Source: Bacillus sp. OV166 (GTDB lineage: Bacteria; Bacillota; Bacilli; Bacillales; Cytobacillaceae). From it: 64,000 bases of DNA. The notes beneath the pieces are model-generated. The model was not told the DNA's origin, searched no databases, and saw nothing but the letters and a program-made list of their open reading frames with translations. Positions 18,491-26,397 of this stretch are shown one piece after another. Position numbers and translations under genes: made by a program. The stretch covers positions 350,001 to 414,000 of the forward strand of contig NZ_FXWM01000002.1 of assembly GCF_900177675.1 (NCBI RefSeq), in the 5' to 3' direction. How positions within the stretch are numbered: position 1 is the stretch's first letter; each line of letters begins with the position of its first letter.

Positions 18491-18502
18491 TATACTTAGC
18501 TC

Positions 18503-18679
18503 CTATAAATTAATATGTTCATTGTTATACCTTTGTAATTGTTCTTGTAGAATTAATATGTAATTCATCATTGCCATTCTAACTATAGAAGGGTAGTAAC
18601 GATTGTTAAGTTCTTGTTCACATTCCTCTAAATCCATCTTTTTTACTGCAATAATTTTATTTAATTCTTCTATGCTCAT
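18503..18679 (-). CDS. small hypothetical protein, second gene of the XRE operon
   Basis: The 58-residue frame MSIEELNKIIAVKKMDLEEC ... NNRYYPSIVRMAMMNYILIL ... has a GGGGTGG ribosome binding site and lies between two co-directional small genes. Predicted all-helical, with no recognised family. Its conserved operon position and clean start argue for a real gene. Confidence 0.6.
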   Translation of the reverse strand: MSIEELNKIIAVKKMDLEECEQELNNRYYPSIVRMAMMNYILILQEQLQRYNNEHINL

Positions 18680-18691
18680 TGATACCCACCC

Positions 18692-18919
18692 CTACATATT
18701 AAAAAAATCATCATAATTCACATTTGAATCCAGTTTCTTAAGAAAATTTATGATTTTCCTTGCTGTGCTTATTGTTGGCTGGTGTTCGTCATCTGAACAT
18801 AACCGACTGATAGTAGCTCTGCTAACTCCTGATTTTTCTAACTCCTTTTGACTGATACCGTGCTGGTCAATATATCGCCCTAGCTTTGACCTATCTTTAC
18901 CAATGCCAAACCATTTCAA
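18692..18919 (-). CDS. XRE-family helix-turn-helix regulator
   Basis: The 75-residue protein has a single Cro/C1-type helix-turn-helix: LGRYIDQHGISQKELEKSGV then SRATISRLCSDDEHQPT and ARKIINFLKKL. Likely represses the divergent module genes (inference). TTG at 18919 is chosen because GGGAGG lies nine bases upstream; the TTG at 18928 would abut that ribosome binding site. The intergenic region to the right holds tandem repeats that could be operator or partition sites. Confidence 0.8.
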   Translation of the reverse strand: MKWFGIGKDRSKLGRYIDQHGISQKELEKSGVSRATISRLCSDDEHQPTISTARKIINFLKKLDSNVNYDDFFNM

Positions 18920-19066
18920 AACTTCCAACCTCCCAAGTGCTTGTTATTTATAGCTCAAGGATGGACAAAATTTTCATAGCTTATACATAGGTTTCATCTC
19001 TGAAAATTTTTCTCATAGATGATGCAACTTAGACAAACGGTAACGCATAGGCTTTTATCATTGGGT

Positions 19067-19127
19067 AAGAACTCCTTCAGATGTAGGTCGGAAAGATAAG
19101 AACTACTTCTGATGTGGTTCTGAAAGG
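19067..19127 (+). repeat. two tandem 30-bp repeats upstream of the ParR-like gene
   Basis: TAAGAACTCCTTCAGATGTA-GG.. (19067-19096) and TAAGAACTACTTCTGATGTG-GT.. (19098-19127) agree at 25 of 30 positions with a 31-base step. A third, inverted copy (rc GTTCTGATGTAGTTCAGAA) lies at 23531-23560, after the module. They look like binding sites for the ribbon-helix-helix protein that follows. Confidence 0.6.
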
Positions 19128-19138
19128 AGAAAATTTAG

Positions 19139-19429
19139 ATGCCGGGATTAAAGAAAATTACTCTTGTCTTAAACACAGATGACCCAGAGCAAAGGGATTT
19201 ATATCGCTTTGTCAATAGCCTTCCTAATGGTCAGAAGAGGAATAGTAGTGCCTTTCTTCGCACTCTTGTTGACCGTGAGTATCAAAAGAAAAAGGTGCAG
19301 TATCTCGAAGAAAATCAGAAATTTTTACAAGAAAAAAAGACGCAAGAAGCGTCTAGTGTGAAGGTTATTAAACCAACTAAGAAAAACATCACATATTTAG
19401 CTAAGGATATTGACCAAAACGCCAATTAA
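19139..19429 (+). CDS. ParR-like ribbon-helix-helix protein
   Basis: The 96-residue protein starts KKITLVLNTDDPEQRDLYRF then NSLPNGQKRNSSAFLRTLVD, the beta strand and two helices of plasmid ParR/CopG ribbon-helix-helix proteins, with a charged C-terminal tail. Such proteins bind tandem repeats upstream of their own gene for partition or autoregulation, and a 30-bp tandem repeat is present there. No ParM-type filament gene follows, so regulation of the module is the better guess. AAAGGAG precedes ATG. Confidence 0.65.
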   Translation: MPGLKKITLVLNTDDPEQRDLYRFVNSLPNGQKRNSSAFLRTLVDREYQKKKVQYLEENQKFLQEKKTQEASSVKVIKPTKKNITYLAKDIDQNAN

Positions 19430-19462
19430 AGCTCCGATTGCTCCACCTATAATAAATGTCAT
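19397..19462 (-). CDS. hydrophobic micropeptide antisense to the ParR-like gene end
   Basis: A 21-residue frame, MTFIIGGAIGALIGVLVNIL-S, follows GAAGGTG by 6 bases. It is one glycine-zipper-like hydrophobic helix and resembles the short N-terminal part of DUF3789-type peptides often seen in conjugative elements. It overlaps the end of the ParR-like gene on the opposite strand, which also fits a type I toxin layout. Weakly supported. Confidence 0.4.
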   Translation of the reverse strand: MTFIIGGAIGALIGVLVNILS

Positions 19463-19536
19463 CCTTAACACCTTCTTTTGTTGGTTTTAATTGTATCATC
19501 CCCAATTAATTTAAAAATATACAAGGAGTGGACAGC

Positions 19537-19908
19537 ATGAGAACGCAAACACTTGATTTTAAACGATTTGTTAGCAATGAGACGTTTTCTACCGATGAAC
19601 TATTGAAGATGTTAGAAGATAAAAAATTAACCAAGATAGTCAGTATTGGCGGCGGATTAATGCTTTTATTGGTGCCAAAATCAGCATTAGCAGCAGCTAA
19701 AGCATCAACAGATCAAACTTTTGGTGACATATGGAAAGCTGTTATGAATGTTGTGGATTGGATTGCAGTTGGAGTTTTTGTTTTCTCTGGTGTCTCTTGG
19801 ATGTTAGGACATAGACCAAAAGCAATTGAATTACTAATAGGTGGTTCAGCAGGTTACATTTTAGCCCGACATGCTATTGATATTAGAGACTTCTTGAAAA
19901 AGTTATAA
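19537..19908 (+). CDS. VirB2/TrbC-type pilin-like membrane protein
   Basis: The 123-residue protein has a first hydrophobic segment (SIGGGLMLLLVPKSALAAA, possibly a processed leader ending in ALA) and then two helices (VVDWIAVGVFVFSGVSWMLG and AIELLIGGSAGYILARHA). That is the layout of TrbC/VirB2 pilins of type IV secretion systems. Start at ATG 19537 with AAGGAG 8 bases upstream. First structural gene of a tight cluster with the M23 peptidase and the coupling-type ATPase. Confidence 0.65.
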   Translation: MRTQTLDFKRFVSNETFSTDELLKMLEDKKLTKIVSIGGGLMLLLVPKSALAAAKASTDQTFGDIWKAVMNVVDWIAVGVFVFSGVSWMLGHRPKAIELLIGGSAGYILARHAIDIRDFLKKL

Positions 19909-19921
19909 GGAGGTGGGAACG

Positions 19922-20059
19922 ATGGGAACAAAAACAATCATTATGCTCTGTTTGTTGGGTTATAGGATTTACTCCAAGAACAAACCAGTAAAATCGGTGA
20001 ATTTTAACGCATTCCTTCAAAAAGGAGGGAATAAGCATGAAATTTCGTTTATCAAGTGA
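19922..20059 (+). CDS. 45-aa membrane-type small protein overlapping the M23 gene
   Basis: Frame MGTKTIIMLCLLGYRIYSKN followed by KPVKSVNFNAFLQKGG and a short tail. It has a perfect TAAGGAGGTGG ribosome binding site 4 bases before ATG and ends 23 bases inside the next gene, typical of translationally coupled operon genes. It has a short hydrophobic N-terminus and no recognised domain. Confidence 0.55.
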   Translation: MGTKTIIMLCLLGYRIYSKNKPVKSVNFNAFLQKGGNKHEISFIK

Positions 20060-20717
20060 ATACGGTGAGCTTTCAGAGGTTCGAAATATGATCCCACACC
20101 ACGGAATTGATTTGGCTATTCCTGAAGGTACTGAATTAAGAAGCGTAATGGATGGAGTTGTTGAAAGGGTAGTCGATTTTGGAAACAATAATCTAGGAAA
20201 GGGCGTATTTATCCGAAACGATGACGGCACATTGTCTATCTGCGGCCATATGTCAAAGATTAAGGTGAAGGCAGGGGAACATTTAACGTCTGGGGAATCA
20301 ATCGGTTTTTCAGGGAACACAGGACACTCAACAGCTGCACATTTGCATTATGGTATAAAGGATGTTGCAGGTCATTGGATGGATCCCACACCTGTTGCGG
20401 AGAATGTTTCGAATATGTCAGGTAATGACTTTCATTTCGGTGATATAGGCGGTGTTTTATTAGATAAGTACAATAAGTTTGCTGATAAATTCATTGGTTC
20501 CGAAATGAATATGGTCGTCAAACCAGCACAAGAAACCTTACAGGACTGGTTAATATCCCTTGGCAATACTCTAACGGATTTAATGCCAGAGATAGGCACT
20601 GGAATAACGATATTAGCTGGAATAGCCATAATGTTTACAGGTAATTTTCCGAAATATATCACTCGGTGGGGATTTGCTATGATGGGGGTGATTTCGTGGA
20701 TTCTACTCGCAAAATAA
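20037..20717 (+). CDS. M23-family peptidoglycan endopeptidase with membrane anchor
   Basis: The 226-residue protein carries the M23/LytM zinc site: HHGIDLAIPEG (about residues 20-30) and the late HLHYG (about 100), with GTLSICGHM and GESIGFSGNTGHS between them. The C-terminal third has two hydrophobic stretches (GTGITILAGIAIMFTG and FAMMGVISWILLA). It probably opens the wall for the transfer channel, as VirB1-type hydrolases do. AAAGGAGG precedes ATG, and it overlaps both neighbours. Confidence 0.85.
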   Translation: MKFRLSSEYGELSEVRNMIPHHGIDLAIPEGTELRSVMDGVVERVVDFGNNNLGKGVFIRNDDGTLSICGHMSKIKVKAGEHLTSGESIGFSGNTGHSTAAHLHYGIKDVAGHWMDPTPVAENVSNMSGNDFHFGDIGGVLLDKYNKFADKFIGSEMNMVVKPAQETLQDWLISLGNTLTDLMPEIGTGITILAGIAIMFTGNFPKYITRWGFAMMGVISWILLAK

Positions 20718-23395
20718 GGTCAATCAAGTTATCCGATTACTTTGCATATCAGAGGAACAAAATGATCACTTATCGCATTATCCCTCATATTTCAGTCACG
20801 AATAACAGCAATACCAAGATGTGGAGGATTCTTCATAAGATGTATGAAATCTATGACAATGTTCCTTCTCGGCTAAGTAAGAAAGGTTTTAAATTAACGT
20901 ATCGTGAAAAGGACAGTATTTGGTTCGATGTGGTATTCAAGCAGGATGGAAACGAGAAACGGATTGAGTTTTATGTAAGCACATCAGAAATATGGGCAAA
21001 GAAATTCCGTGAAATCCTTGAAAATTATATGAAGGTCACTGTAGAAGAGGTTGAAACTAATGCACTGAAAATCCCCGATACGAATGAAATCGTACTCCAA
21101 GAAATCAGACTTTCCAGGCATGATATATTTTCACTTGGTGTCAAAGCTTCAGAACAAACTACACCTATTGCTTCCATATTGACGGCACTTGATGACATTT
21201 CAATGGATGGCGACTTTGCCCGTCTTTCTGTTTGTGCGGAAACATTTGACCGTAAGAAATGGGCACATAACGGACAGTGGGCTAACGAAAAACTACAAAA
21301 GGGGATAATACCCGTAAGAGCAAGAATAACCCCTAGCAAGGTACAGAAGGCTCTTAAAACAGGTATATCCACCTTTGCAAATGAAGTGTATGACGTTGTT
21401 AACGACATTATGAATGCCATATCAAACACATTCTTCAAGAGTGATAAAGGATTTGAGAAGAAGAAGGTTATTGATCGTAAGCACGCTTTAATTGAGGAGC
21501 TGCATTCTAGTAAGGTTACCCAAAAGACACAGGAAAAGCTCAATCAACCTGTTTGGAAAACACATATCCGTGTAGCTACCGTAACTGAAAATAAGCTCCG
21601 GGCGGATTTAGTCGCCAATACAATCAGCAGTGCCTTTGCTGAAATATCTGGAGATAATGAGTTATTACCCTATAAGATTCGCTTGAAAGTTAGGAAGCGG
21701 GAAATGATTAATGAAATGAATACTCTTCATTTATCAAAAACAACTATGACGGAAGGGGATGTATCCTTACTATCTTGTGATGAGATTGCAAAAGTCGCTA
21801 TTCAAATGCCTACATCTACGATTCAACAACGGTATGAAAATGAATTATGCGTTAATAAGAAGGTGGAGACAGATATATCCTCTATTTTCGTTCATAAGGA
21901 AGAGAAAGCTGGTGTGCGAATAGGTGATATTGTGATTAATATCGGCAGCAATAACATTACGTTCAAAGATGAACCATTGAAAAAGCACGAATCCAAAAGC
22001 AGCAGCATTTTAATTGGCCACGCAGAATTCAAAGGTAATGATATTCCTATTGGTATTCCTTTAGGAAATCCGGATGAAACCTACAAAGGCTATGTAGCAA
22101 TGGGTGGAATGGGTTGCGGCAAAGATACCATGATTCAAAATTTTGTTACTGAAGCCTCGTTAAAGCACAATATAAGCTTTGTTGTCATTGACCAGGTAAA
22201 CAAAGAAGGATTGCAAGGTATGGCAAATGGTATAAGGGACTGTCTGCCTCCTGAAAAGATTATTGATATTGATTTGTCTGATGATAATTACTTGCCTCCA
22301 CTGGATCTAACTGAAGTAATGGAGAAGTTAGGAAGAAAAGGTGCAGATAGGTTCGCAAATGAATTGATTGATTTCTTCGGTGATTTGGAATCAATGGGGC
22401 AAAGCAGGAAGATATTAAGGGCTTTTGCTCAAGCTTCTAATGGCAGCCTATACAACATCAAGCGATTGCTTGAAAATGAATCATTTCGAGTAGAAACAGC
22501 TAAAAGGCTGCGGGATGAAAACAAAAATAGGGTAGCGGAAGAGATTGAAAAATATATCAGCGAATACGAACTAGTGGAGAAGAGGAACGGCAAAGGCGAA
22601 ATTACTTCATCAGATATGAAGTGTACTAAAGACGGGCAAAAGTCCATAGATGGGAAAGCAAGTGCAATCTATAACCGATTAGATGAGTTTATGGGGGATT
22701 CCACGCTATTTGAAATATTTGCTCAACCTCCTAAAAACGAAATGAACCTGGAACAATGGATGAGGGAAGGGAAAGTAATTATCTTTAGGGTGCCGGATAG
22801 AATCTTATCTACCGTGGCGGTAAGAACCTTAGTACATTGGATAACACTTAAAGTGCTAATGACAAGAATGTTAATGACAGTAGATGATCAAGAGAACGGG
22901 GCTTTTATTGTCTTTAACGAGCCTCAAACATATTTATCCGATAATCCCGGTCTTGCTAAGTTATTGTCTAGGATTGCTGTTCAAGGACGTAAAGAACGGT
23001 TAGGAAGCATCTTTGCGTGTCACCACTTGGGGCAATTAAAGGAGATTTCAGAGGATTTAATATCCGGCGGTGTTAATTGGCTGCTATTCAAAAACGACAA
23101 CGAGAACACCTTTAAAAGGCTGGAAACACAGCTACAGCCAATAACTATTGAAACAGCTTTAAATATCCCGAACACCAAAACAACACGGCACGCTATTTGT
23201 ATTTTGAACTTTGGTGGAGAACGTAAGCCAGCCTTTTTAGTAAGGATGTTAAAGCCATCTTACGAACGATATAAACCTTATGACAATTCATTCTTAACTA
23301 AGCGGCACTCTAGAATGTTTGGAAGGCATTATGAAGAAATTCAGGAGATAATTGATCAAGAAGAAGTTAATTACAGAAAAAAAGAAAGAAATTAA
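20696..23395 (+). CDS. VirD4/TraG-like coupling ATPase
   Basis: The 899-residue protein has an N-terminal half without known motifs and a C-terminal RecA-like ATPase: Walker A GGMGCGKDT (about 470-478), VVIDQVNKEG, IDIDLSDDNYLPPLDLTEVM, Walker B AFIVFNEPQT (about 739), and the LGSIFACHHLGQLKEIS motif of TraG/VirD4 coupling proteins. Such ATPases pump DNA or protein through type IV channels. GTG 20696 is chosen, six bases after GGGGGT and overlapping the M23 gene by 22 bases. No relaxase is visible in the window. Confidence 0.75.
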   Translation: MDSTRKIRSIKLSDYFAYQRNKMITYRIIPHISVTNNSNTKMWRILHKMYEIYDNVPSRLSKKGFKLTYREKDSIWFDVVFKQDGNEKRIEFYVSTSEIWAKKFREILENYMKVTVEEVETNALKIPDTNEIVLQEIRLSRHDIFSLGVKASEQTTPIASILTALDDISMDGDFARLSVCAETFDRKKWAHNGQWANEKLQKGIIPVRARITPSKVQKALKTGISTFANEVYDVVNDIMNAISNTFFKSDKGFEKKKVIDRKHALIEELHSSKVTQKTQEKLNQPVWKTHIRVATVTENKLRADLVANTISSAFAEISGDNELLPYKIRLKVRKREMINEMNTLHLSKTTMTEGDVSLLSCDEIAKVAIQMPTSTIQQRYENELCVNKKVETDISSIFVHKEEKAGVRIGDIVINIGSNNITFKDEPLKKHESKSSSILIGHAEFKGNDIPIGIPLGNPDETYKGYVAMGGMGCGKDTMIQNFVTEASLKHNISFVVIDQVNKEGLQGMANGIRDCLPPEKIIDIDLSDDNYLPPLDLTEVMEKLGRKGADRFANELIDFFGDLESMGQSRKILRAFAQASNGSLYNIKRLLENESFRVETAKRLRDENKNRVAEEIEKYISEYELVEKRNGKGEITSSDMKCTKDGQKSIDGKASAIYNRLDEFMGDSTLFEIFAQPPKNEMNLEQWMREGKVIIFRVPDRILSTVAVRTLVHWITLKVLMTRMLMTVDDQENGAFIVFNEPQTYLSDNPGLAKLLSRIAVQGRKERLGSIFACHHLGQLKEISEDLISGGVNWLLFKNDNENTFKRLETQLQPITIETALNIPNTKTTRHAICILNFGGERKPAFLVRMLKPSYERYKPYDNSFLTKRHSRMFGRHYEEIQEIIDQEEVNYRKKERN

Positions 23396-23499
23396 TGAAA
23401 ACCGTCGTAGGACCTGCATTTATAGCTGGACCCGTGCATATGCTGCTTGTAGGCAACAGCCACAACAGCGGTGAGGCATACTATACCCTTCGGCCTTAA
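23395..23499 (+). CDS. possible 34-aa peptide coupled to the ATPase gene (TAATG)
   Basis: The stop of the ATPase and the start ATG share a base (TAATG), as in coupled operons. The frame reads MKTVVGPAFIAGPVHMLLVG then NSHNSGEAYYTLRP and ends in the terminator stem. No family recognised. The overlap may be chance, since the region could equally be a structured 3' untranslated RNA. Confidence 0.35.
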   Translation: MKTVVGPAFIAGPVHMLLVGNSHNSGEAYYTLRP

Positions 23500-23521
23500 T
23501 AGGTCGAGGGGTTTTACTTTT
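23485..23521 (+). terminator. terminator of the conjugation-like operon
   Basis: ACCCTTCGGCCT pairs with AGGTCGAGGGGT around TTAA, followed by TTTACTTTT. Confidence 0.75.
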
Positions 23522-23530
23522 ATATGACAG

Positions 23531-23560
23531 TTCGGAACTATTTCTGAACTACATCAGAAC
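23531..23560 (-). repeat. third, inverted copy of the 30-bp module repeat
   Basis: Read on the minus strand it gives GTTCTGATGTAGTTCAGAA, matching the CTTCTGATGTGGTTCTGAA part of the tandem repeats at 19067-19127. It may mark the right side of the module. Confidence 0.45.
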
Positions 23561-23586
23561 AGCATCCAGAGTGGTGCTTTTTTTAT
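23561..23586 (+). terminator. second terminator after the module
   Basis: AGCATCC pairs with GGTGCT around AGAGT (one G-T pair), followed by seven T. Confidence 0.65.
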
Positions 23587-23724
23587 TTTCAGAGCGATTT
23601 GAGACATAACGCAGACTTTGTAATAAGTTATGGGTTTGTCCCCACAAAATTCTAATGAAAAAGCACTTCCATCCATAATTTCCCAACATATTTTGTAAGG
23701 AATAAGTTTAAAGGAGGCTATAAA

Positions 23725-23871
23725 ATGGATGGATTTGGTGGATACGGCGGATTTGGTGGTTGCGGTGGCTATGGCTACGGCGGTGGTGTCGGCTGCGGTG
23801 TTGGCGGTTTTGCTTTAATCGTTGTATTGTTTATCTTGTTAATCATCGTTGGAGCTGTTATCTGTTTTTAA
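23725..23871 (+). CDS. YjcZ-family small sporulation-type protein
   Basis: The 48-residue peptide has a Gly/Tyr/Cys-rich head (MDGFGGYGGFGGCGGYGYGG) and the hallmark hydrophobic tail FALIVVLFILLIIVGAVICF. This is the YjcZ/YczN family common in Bacillaceae and induced in sporulation. AAAGGAGG precedes ATG. Related shorter genes lie at 26079, 26234, 36456 and 36623. Its terminator hairpin was the target of the IS element that follows. Confidence 0.9.
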   Translation: MDGFGGYGGFGGCGGYGYGGGVGCGVGGFALIVVLFILLIIVGAVICF

Positions 23872-23906
23872 GAAAAAAACAATTACGCTTATCTTAGAAA
23901 TACAAA

Positions 23907-23925
23907 AAAGCCCTACAAGGGCTTT
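23907..23925. repeat. left copy of the duplicated 19-bp target hairpin
   Basis: AAAGCCCTACAAGGGCTTT, an 8-bp-stem terminator hairpin, is present here and again at 25664-25682 on the other side of the IS element. It is either a 19-bp target duplication or a terminal repeat of the element. Confidence 0.75.
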
Positions 23926-24024
23926 CAGATTGTAGACAAAAGGCATTCGAATGAGCCCATTCGGATGCCTTTTTATTGGATTTTTGCTCATAAGAGCAAA
24001 ATTTAGACCTACCTTTGACTATTA

Positions 24025-25395
24025 TTACGCCAATTCTGGACCTTTCCACGTCCAGCTGGCCATCTTTTTCAAGTTCATGGCAGCAAAAGTAAGCATCGCT
24101 TGCATGGACAATTTTTTTAAGCCTCTTAAGGTTGTCCAACGCATACCATGCTTTTCCTTAGCATCCGCAAAGACCCGTTCAATCGTTTCTTTACGTCTTG
24201 CGTAAATGCTTTTATTTTCTTGTGTGTGACGAAGATGATCGGCTTCTTCTATGTAATGTTCCCAAACATGTCGCTCAATCAATTTTTTATGTTCTTTACT
24301 CTGCGTGCATTCTGAAAGTAAAGGACAATTTTGGCACTCAAACGGATTAGAGAAGTATTGACGCTTTCCATTCTTCGTCGTCGTTGCATATTTCAGTATT
24401 TGTCCTTGCGGACAGATATAACAATCGTAGTATTCATCATAAATATACTCATGTTTTTTCATATAACCGTCCTTCGTACGAGGTCGTGTATATGGTAATG
24501 CAGGAGTCATATCATTTTCAATTACGAATTGAGCAATAGCAGGTGTTTTGTATCCAGCATCAGCAGCAACAGCTTCAGGTTTCCCGTGTTTTTCAATGAC
24601 CTTCTCAAGTAGTGGCTCGAAAATGACGCTATCATGGATATTCCCCGGGGTTACAATTGCACCCAAAACAAAACCATTTCGATCCGAAGCCGCATGAAAT
24701 GAATATGCGAACTGTTTCGTTCGCTCATCCTTTACGTAATAACCACTTTCTGGGTCAGTGGTACTTTCTTTAATTTCCTTTAATTCTTCTTTTTCAAATT
24801 TATCTGGAGGAAATGGCTTTTTTCCGTGATCATCCCGGTCTTTATTAATCTCTTCTTGTAGACGTGTTTCATAAACCTTCGATTCCTTTCGAACTACTTT
24901 CTTTTCAAATTTACGCTTATTTGCACTAGCTTTAACATGTGTAGAATCAATAAATACGTGCTCGCTACTAATCAATTTCTTTTCTGAGGCTTCCTTTAAA
25001 ATACGATAGAATATCTGTTCAAATAAATCAGTATCCTTAAAGCGTCGCTCGTAGTTTTTACCAAACGTTGAAAAGTAAGGTACCTTATCATAAAAACCAA
25101 AGCCGAGAAACCAACGATATGCCATATTCGTTTCGATTTCTGCAATGGTTTGACGCATAGAGCGAATACCGAAGGTATATTGAATGAAAGCCATCTTTAT
25201 CAATACCACAGGGTCAATACTCGGACGTCCCCGTTCAGATGAGTACATATCTTGAACAAGTGAATAGATAAATGAAAAATCAATAGCAGCTTCTATCTTA
25301 CGAACCAAGTGGTTCGCGGGTACAACTTGTTCTAAAGCTATCATTTCTATTTGATCACGATTCATCTGTGTATTTTTAGTTAGCATTTCATCCAC
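24025..25395 (-). CDS. IS1182-family transposase
   Basis: The 456-residue protein has the DUF772-type N-terminus (GRPSIDPVVLIKMAFIQYTF) and the DDE core: DSTHVKASANKRKFEKK, then ADAGYKTPAI and the final ERVFADAKEKHGMRWTTLRG. It also has the Cys cluster CPLLSEC and the CYICPQG segment typical of IS1182. No frameshift is seen, so it is probably active. It is preceded on its own strand by the GC-rich nested repeat. Confidence 0.95.
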   Translation of the reverse strand: MDEMLTKNTQMNRDQIEMIALEQVVPANHLVRKIEAAIDFSFIYSLVQDMYSSERGRPSIDPVVLIKMAFIQYTFGIRSMRQTIAEIETNMAYRWFLGFGFYDKVPYFSTFGKNYERRFKDTDLFEQIFYRILKEASEKKLISSEHVFIDSTHVKASANKRKFEKKVVRKESKVYETRLQEEINKDRDDHGKKPFPPDKFEKEELKEIKESTTDPESGYYVKDERTKQFAYSFHAASDRNGFVLGAIVTPGNIHDSVIFEPLLEKVIEKHGKPEAVAADAGYKTPAIAQFVIENDMTPALPYTRPRTKDGYMKKHEYIYDEYYDCYICPQGQILKYATTTKNGKRQYFSNPFECQNCPLLSECTQSKEHKKLIERHVWEHYIEEADHLRHTQENKSIYARRKETIERVFADAKEKHGMRWTTLRGLKKLSMQAMLTFAAMNLKKMASWTWKGPELA

Positions 25396-25462
25396 CTCAT
25401 CTATATGTCTGTATCTTAATTATACAAAGGACTGATTTAAAGGTCATTATTGATTTTAAAAC

Positions 25463-25596
25463 TTGTTGATTGGAGCGGAAGGCGCGAAGACTCCTGCGGG
25501 AGTACGGAGCAGGGGAGACCCCGCAGGCGCTTAAGCGCCGAGGAGGCTCCCCGCTACGCCCGCGGAAAGCGAAGCGCCTGGAGCGCAAATCAACAA
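25463..25596. repeat. GC-rich MITE-like Bacillaceae repeat nested in the IS
   Basis: 134 bases beginning TTGTTGATTGGAGCGGAAGG and ending GCGCAAATCAACAA, with strong internal pairing (GGGAGACCCCGCAGG, GAGGAGGCTCCCCG). This sequence type recurs between genes in many Bacillaceae. Here it lies between the transposase start and the right IS end. Its own mobility mechanism is unknown to me. Confidence 0.6.
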
Positions 25597-25820
25597 ACAA
25601 TTTAACAAAGACATAAAAAAGACTGCCGGCAAACCCAAGTTTTTCGGATTTGTCGACAGTCTGAAAGCCCTACAAGGGCTTTTTCTTGTGTTTGAGACTA
25701 TTCTGATTAAGGTGTATATGCCATGGAAGGCTATGGGGCTTCGGCTACACTCTAGCTTATGCATCAGTTCATGTGAAATAATCAAGGGGTTAAGCCTTAT
25801 TTTGAGGAAATATTATTTAT

Positions 25821-25951
25821 TTACTTTAAATCAGCACTTGTCCACTCCGTTTTATTATTAGGACATATGTTATTACTACCACCAGTTATTCCTGCACATT
25901 TAAAAGACCTCCGAAGAGGCGTTTGCATGTATTGCAGACGTTTCTTTTCAT
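25821..25951 (-). pseudogene. Cys-rich small protein, frameshifted copy
   Basis: Minus-strand MKRNVCNTCKRLFGGLLN, then after a one-base shift CAGITGGSNNICPNNKTEWT and SADLK. It is the partner of the intact-looking frame at 36893-37012 in the inverted duplicate cluster. It has four cysteines in CxxC..C..C order, perhaps a zinc knuckle. Confidence 0.5.
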
Positions 25952-26078
25952 TTTTAGAAATTGTTTAAGCAAATCAAATATTTTGTCCTAACCATTATGA
26001 TGTTTGACCAATCCATCCTTGTCTTACGAAATATATACATAGTAAGAAGTTTTTTCCTTCAGATATTCCAATAGGTGG

Positions 26079-26174
26079 TTGTGGGGCTTATGTGGCGGTT
26101 ACGGCGGCAGTACTTTTGTATTAATCGTTGTATTGTTCATTCTGTTAATCATCGTACTTTCCAGTGTTTGCTAA
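26079..26174 (+). pseudogene. degenerate YjcZ-type peptide gene
   Basis: The frame, read from TTG, gives MWGLCGGYGG then STFVLIVVLFILLIIVLSSV-C (31 aa). The better copy at 36623-36757 starts ATG with a GGTGG site and has 13 more Gly/Tyr residues. Here the spacing between ribosome binding site and start is deleted and ATG is lost, so expression is doubtful. Confidence 0.6.
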
Positions 26175-26233
26175 TGTTTAATAAACCAAATGTTTGAGCA
26201 AAGTCAAATTAAGCATAGTGTGAGGTGTTACAC

Positions 26234-26317
26234 TTGGGTGGTGGAATGGGAACTGCGTTAATCGTTGTATTGTTCATTCTTCTTATCATTATCGGAGCTT
26301 CTTTCATGTGCTACTAA
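26234..26317 (+). CDS. YjcZ-type 27-aa peptide
   Basis: TTG-started frame MGGGMGTALIVVLFILL then IIIGASFMCY, with GAGGTG seven bases upstream. It is the hydrophobic YjcZ tail with a minimal head. The inverted cluster carries an ATG-started version at 36456-36548. Probably made in sporulation like its relatives (family inference). Confidence 0.65.
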   Translation: MGGGMGTALIVVLFILLIIIGASFMCY

Positions 26318-26397
26318 ATTGCACAGTGCACAGGGCAGGTTGAGTAAATCTGTCCTTTTGTTATATAAACTTCTGGAATGAAAGGAGGATGAATTAA

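Larger units (their letters stand above)
23926..25663 (-). mobile_element. IS1182-family insertion sequence
   Basis: 1,738 bp bounded by inverted ends: left CAGATTGTAGACAAA (23926-23940), right, read inward, CAGACTGTCGACAAA (25649-25663). It carries one DDE transposase gene and a nested GC-rich repeat. Both outer flanks are the same 19-bp hairpin, so it inserted into the transcription terminator behind the YjcZ gene. The transposase looks intact. Confidence 0.85.

Noticed and set aside
23395..23530. A known riboswitch or regulatory RNA after the ATPase gene
   Set aside because: The segment is GC-richer than its surroundings and ends in a terminator, but I could not match it to any known RNA class. 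It is kept only as a possible coupled peptide.
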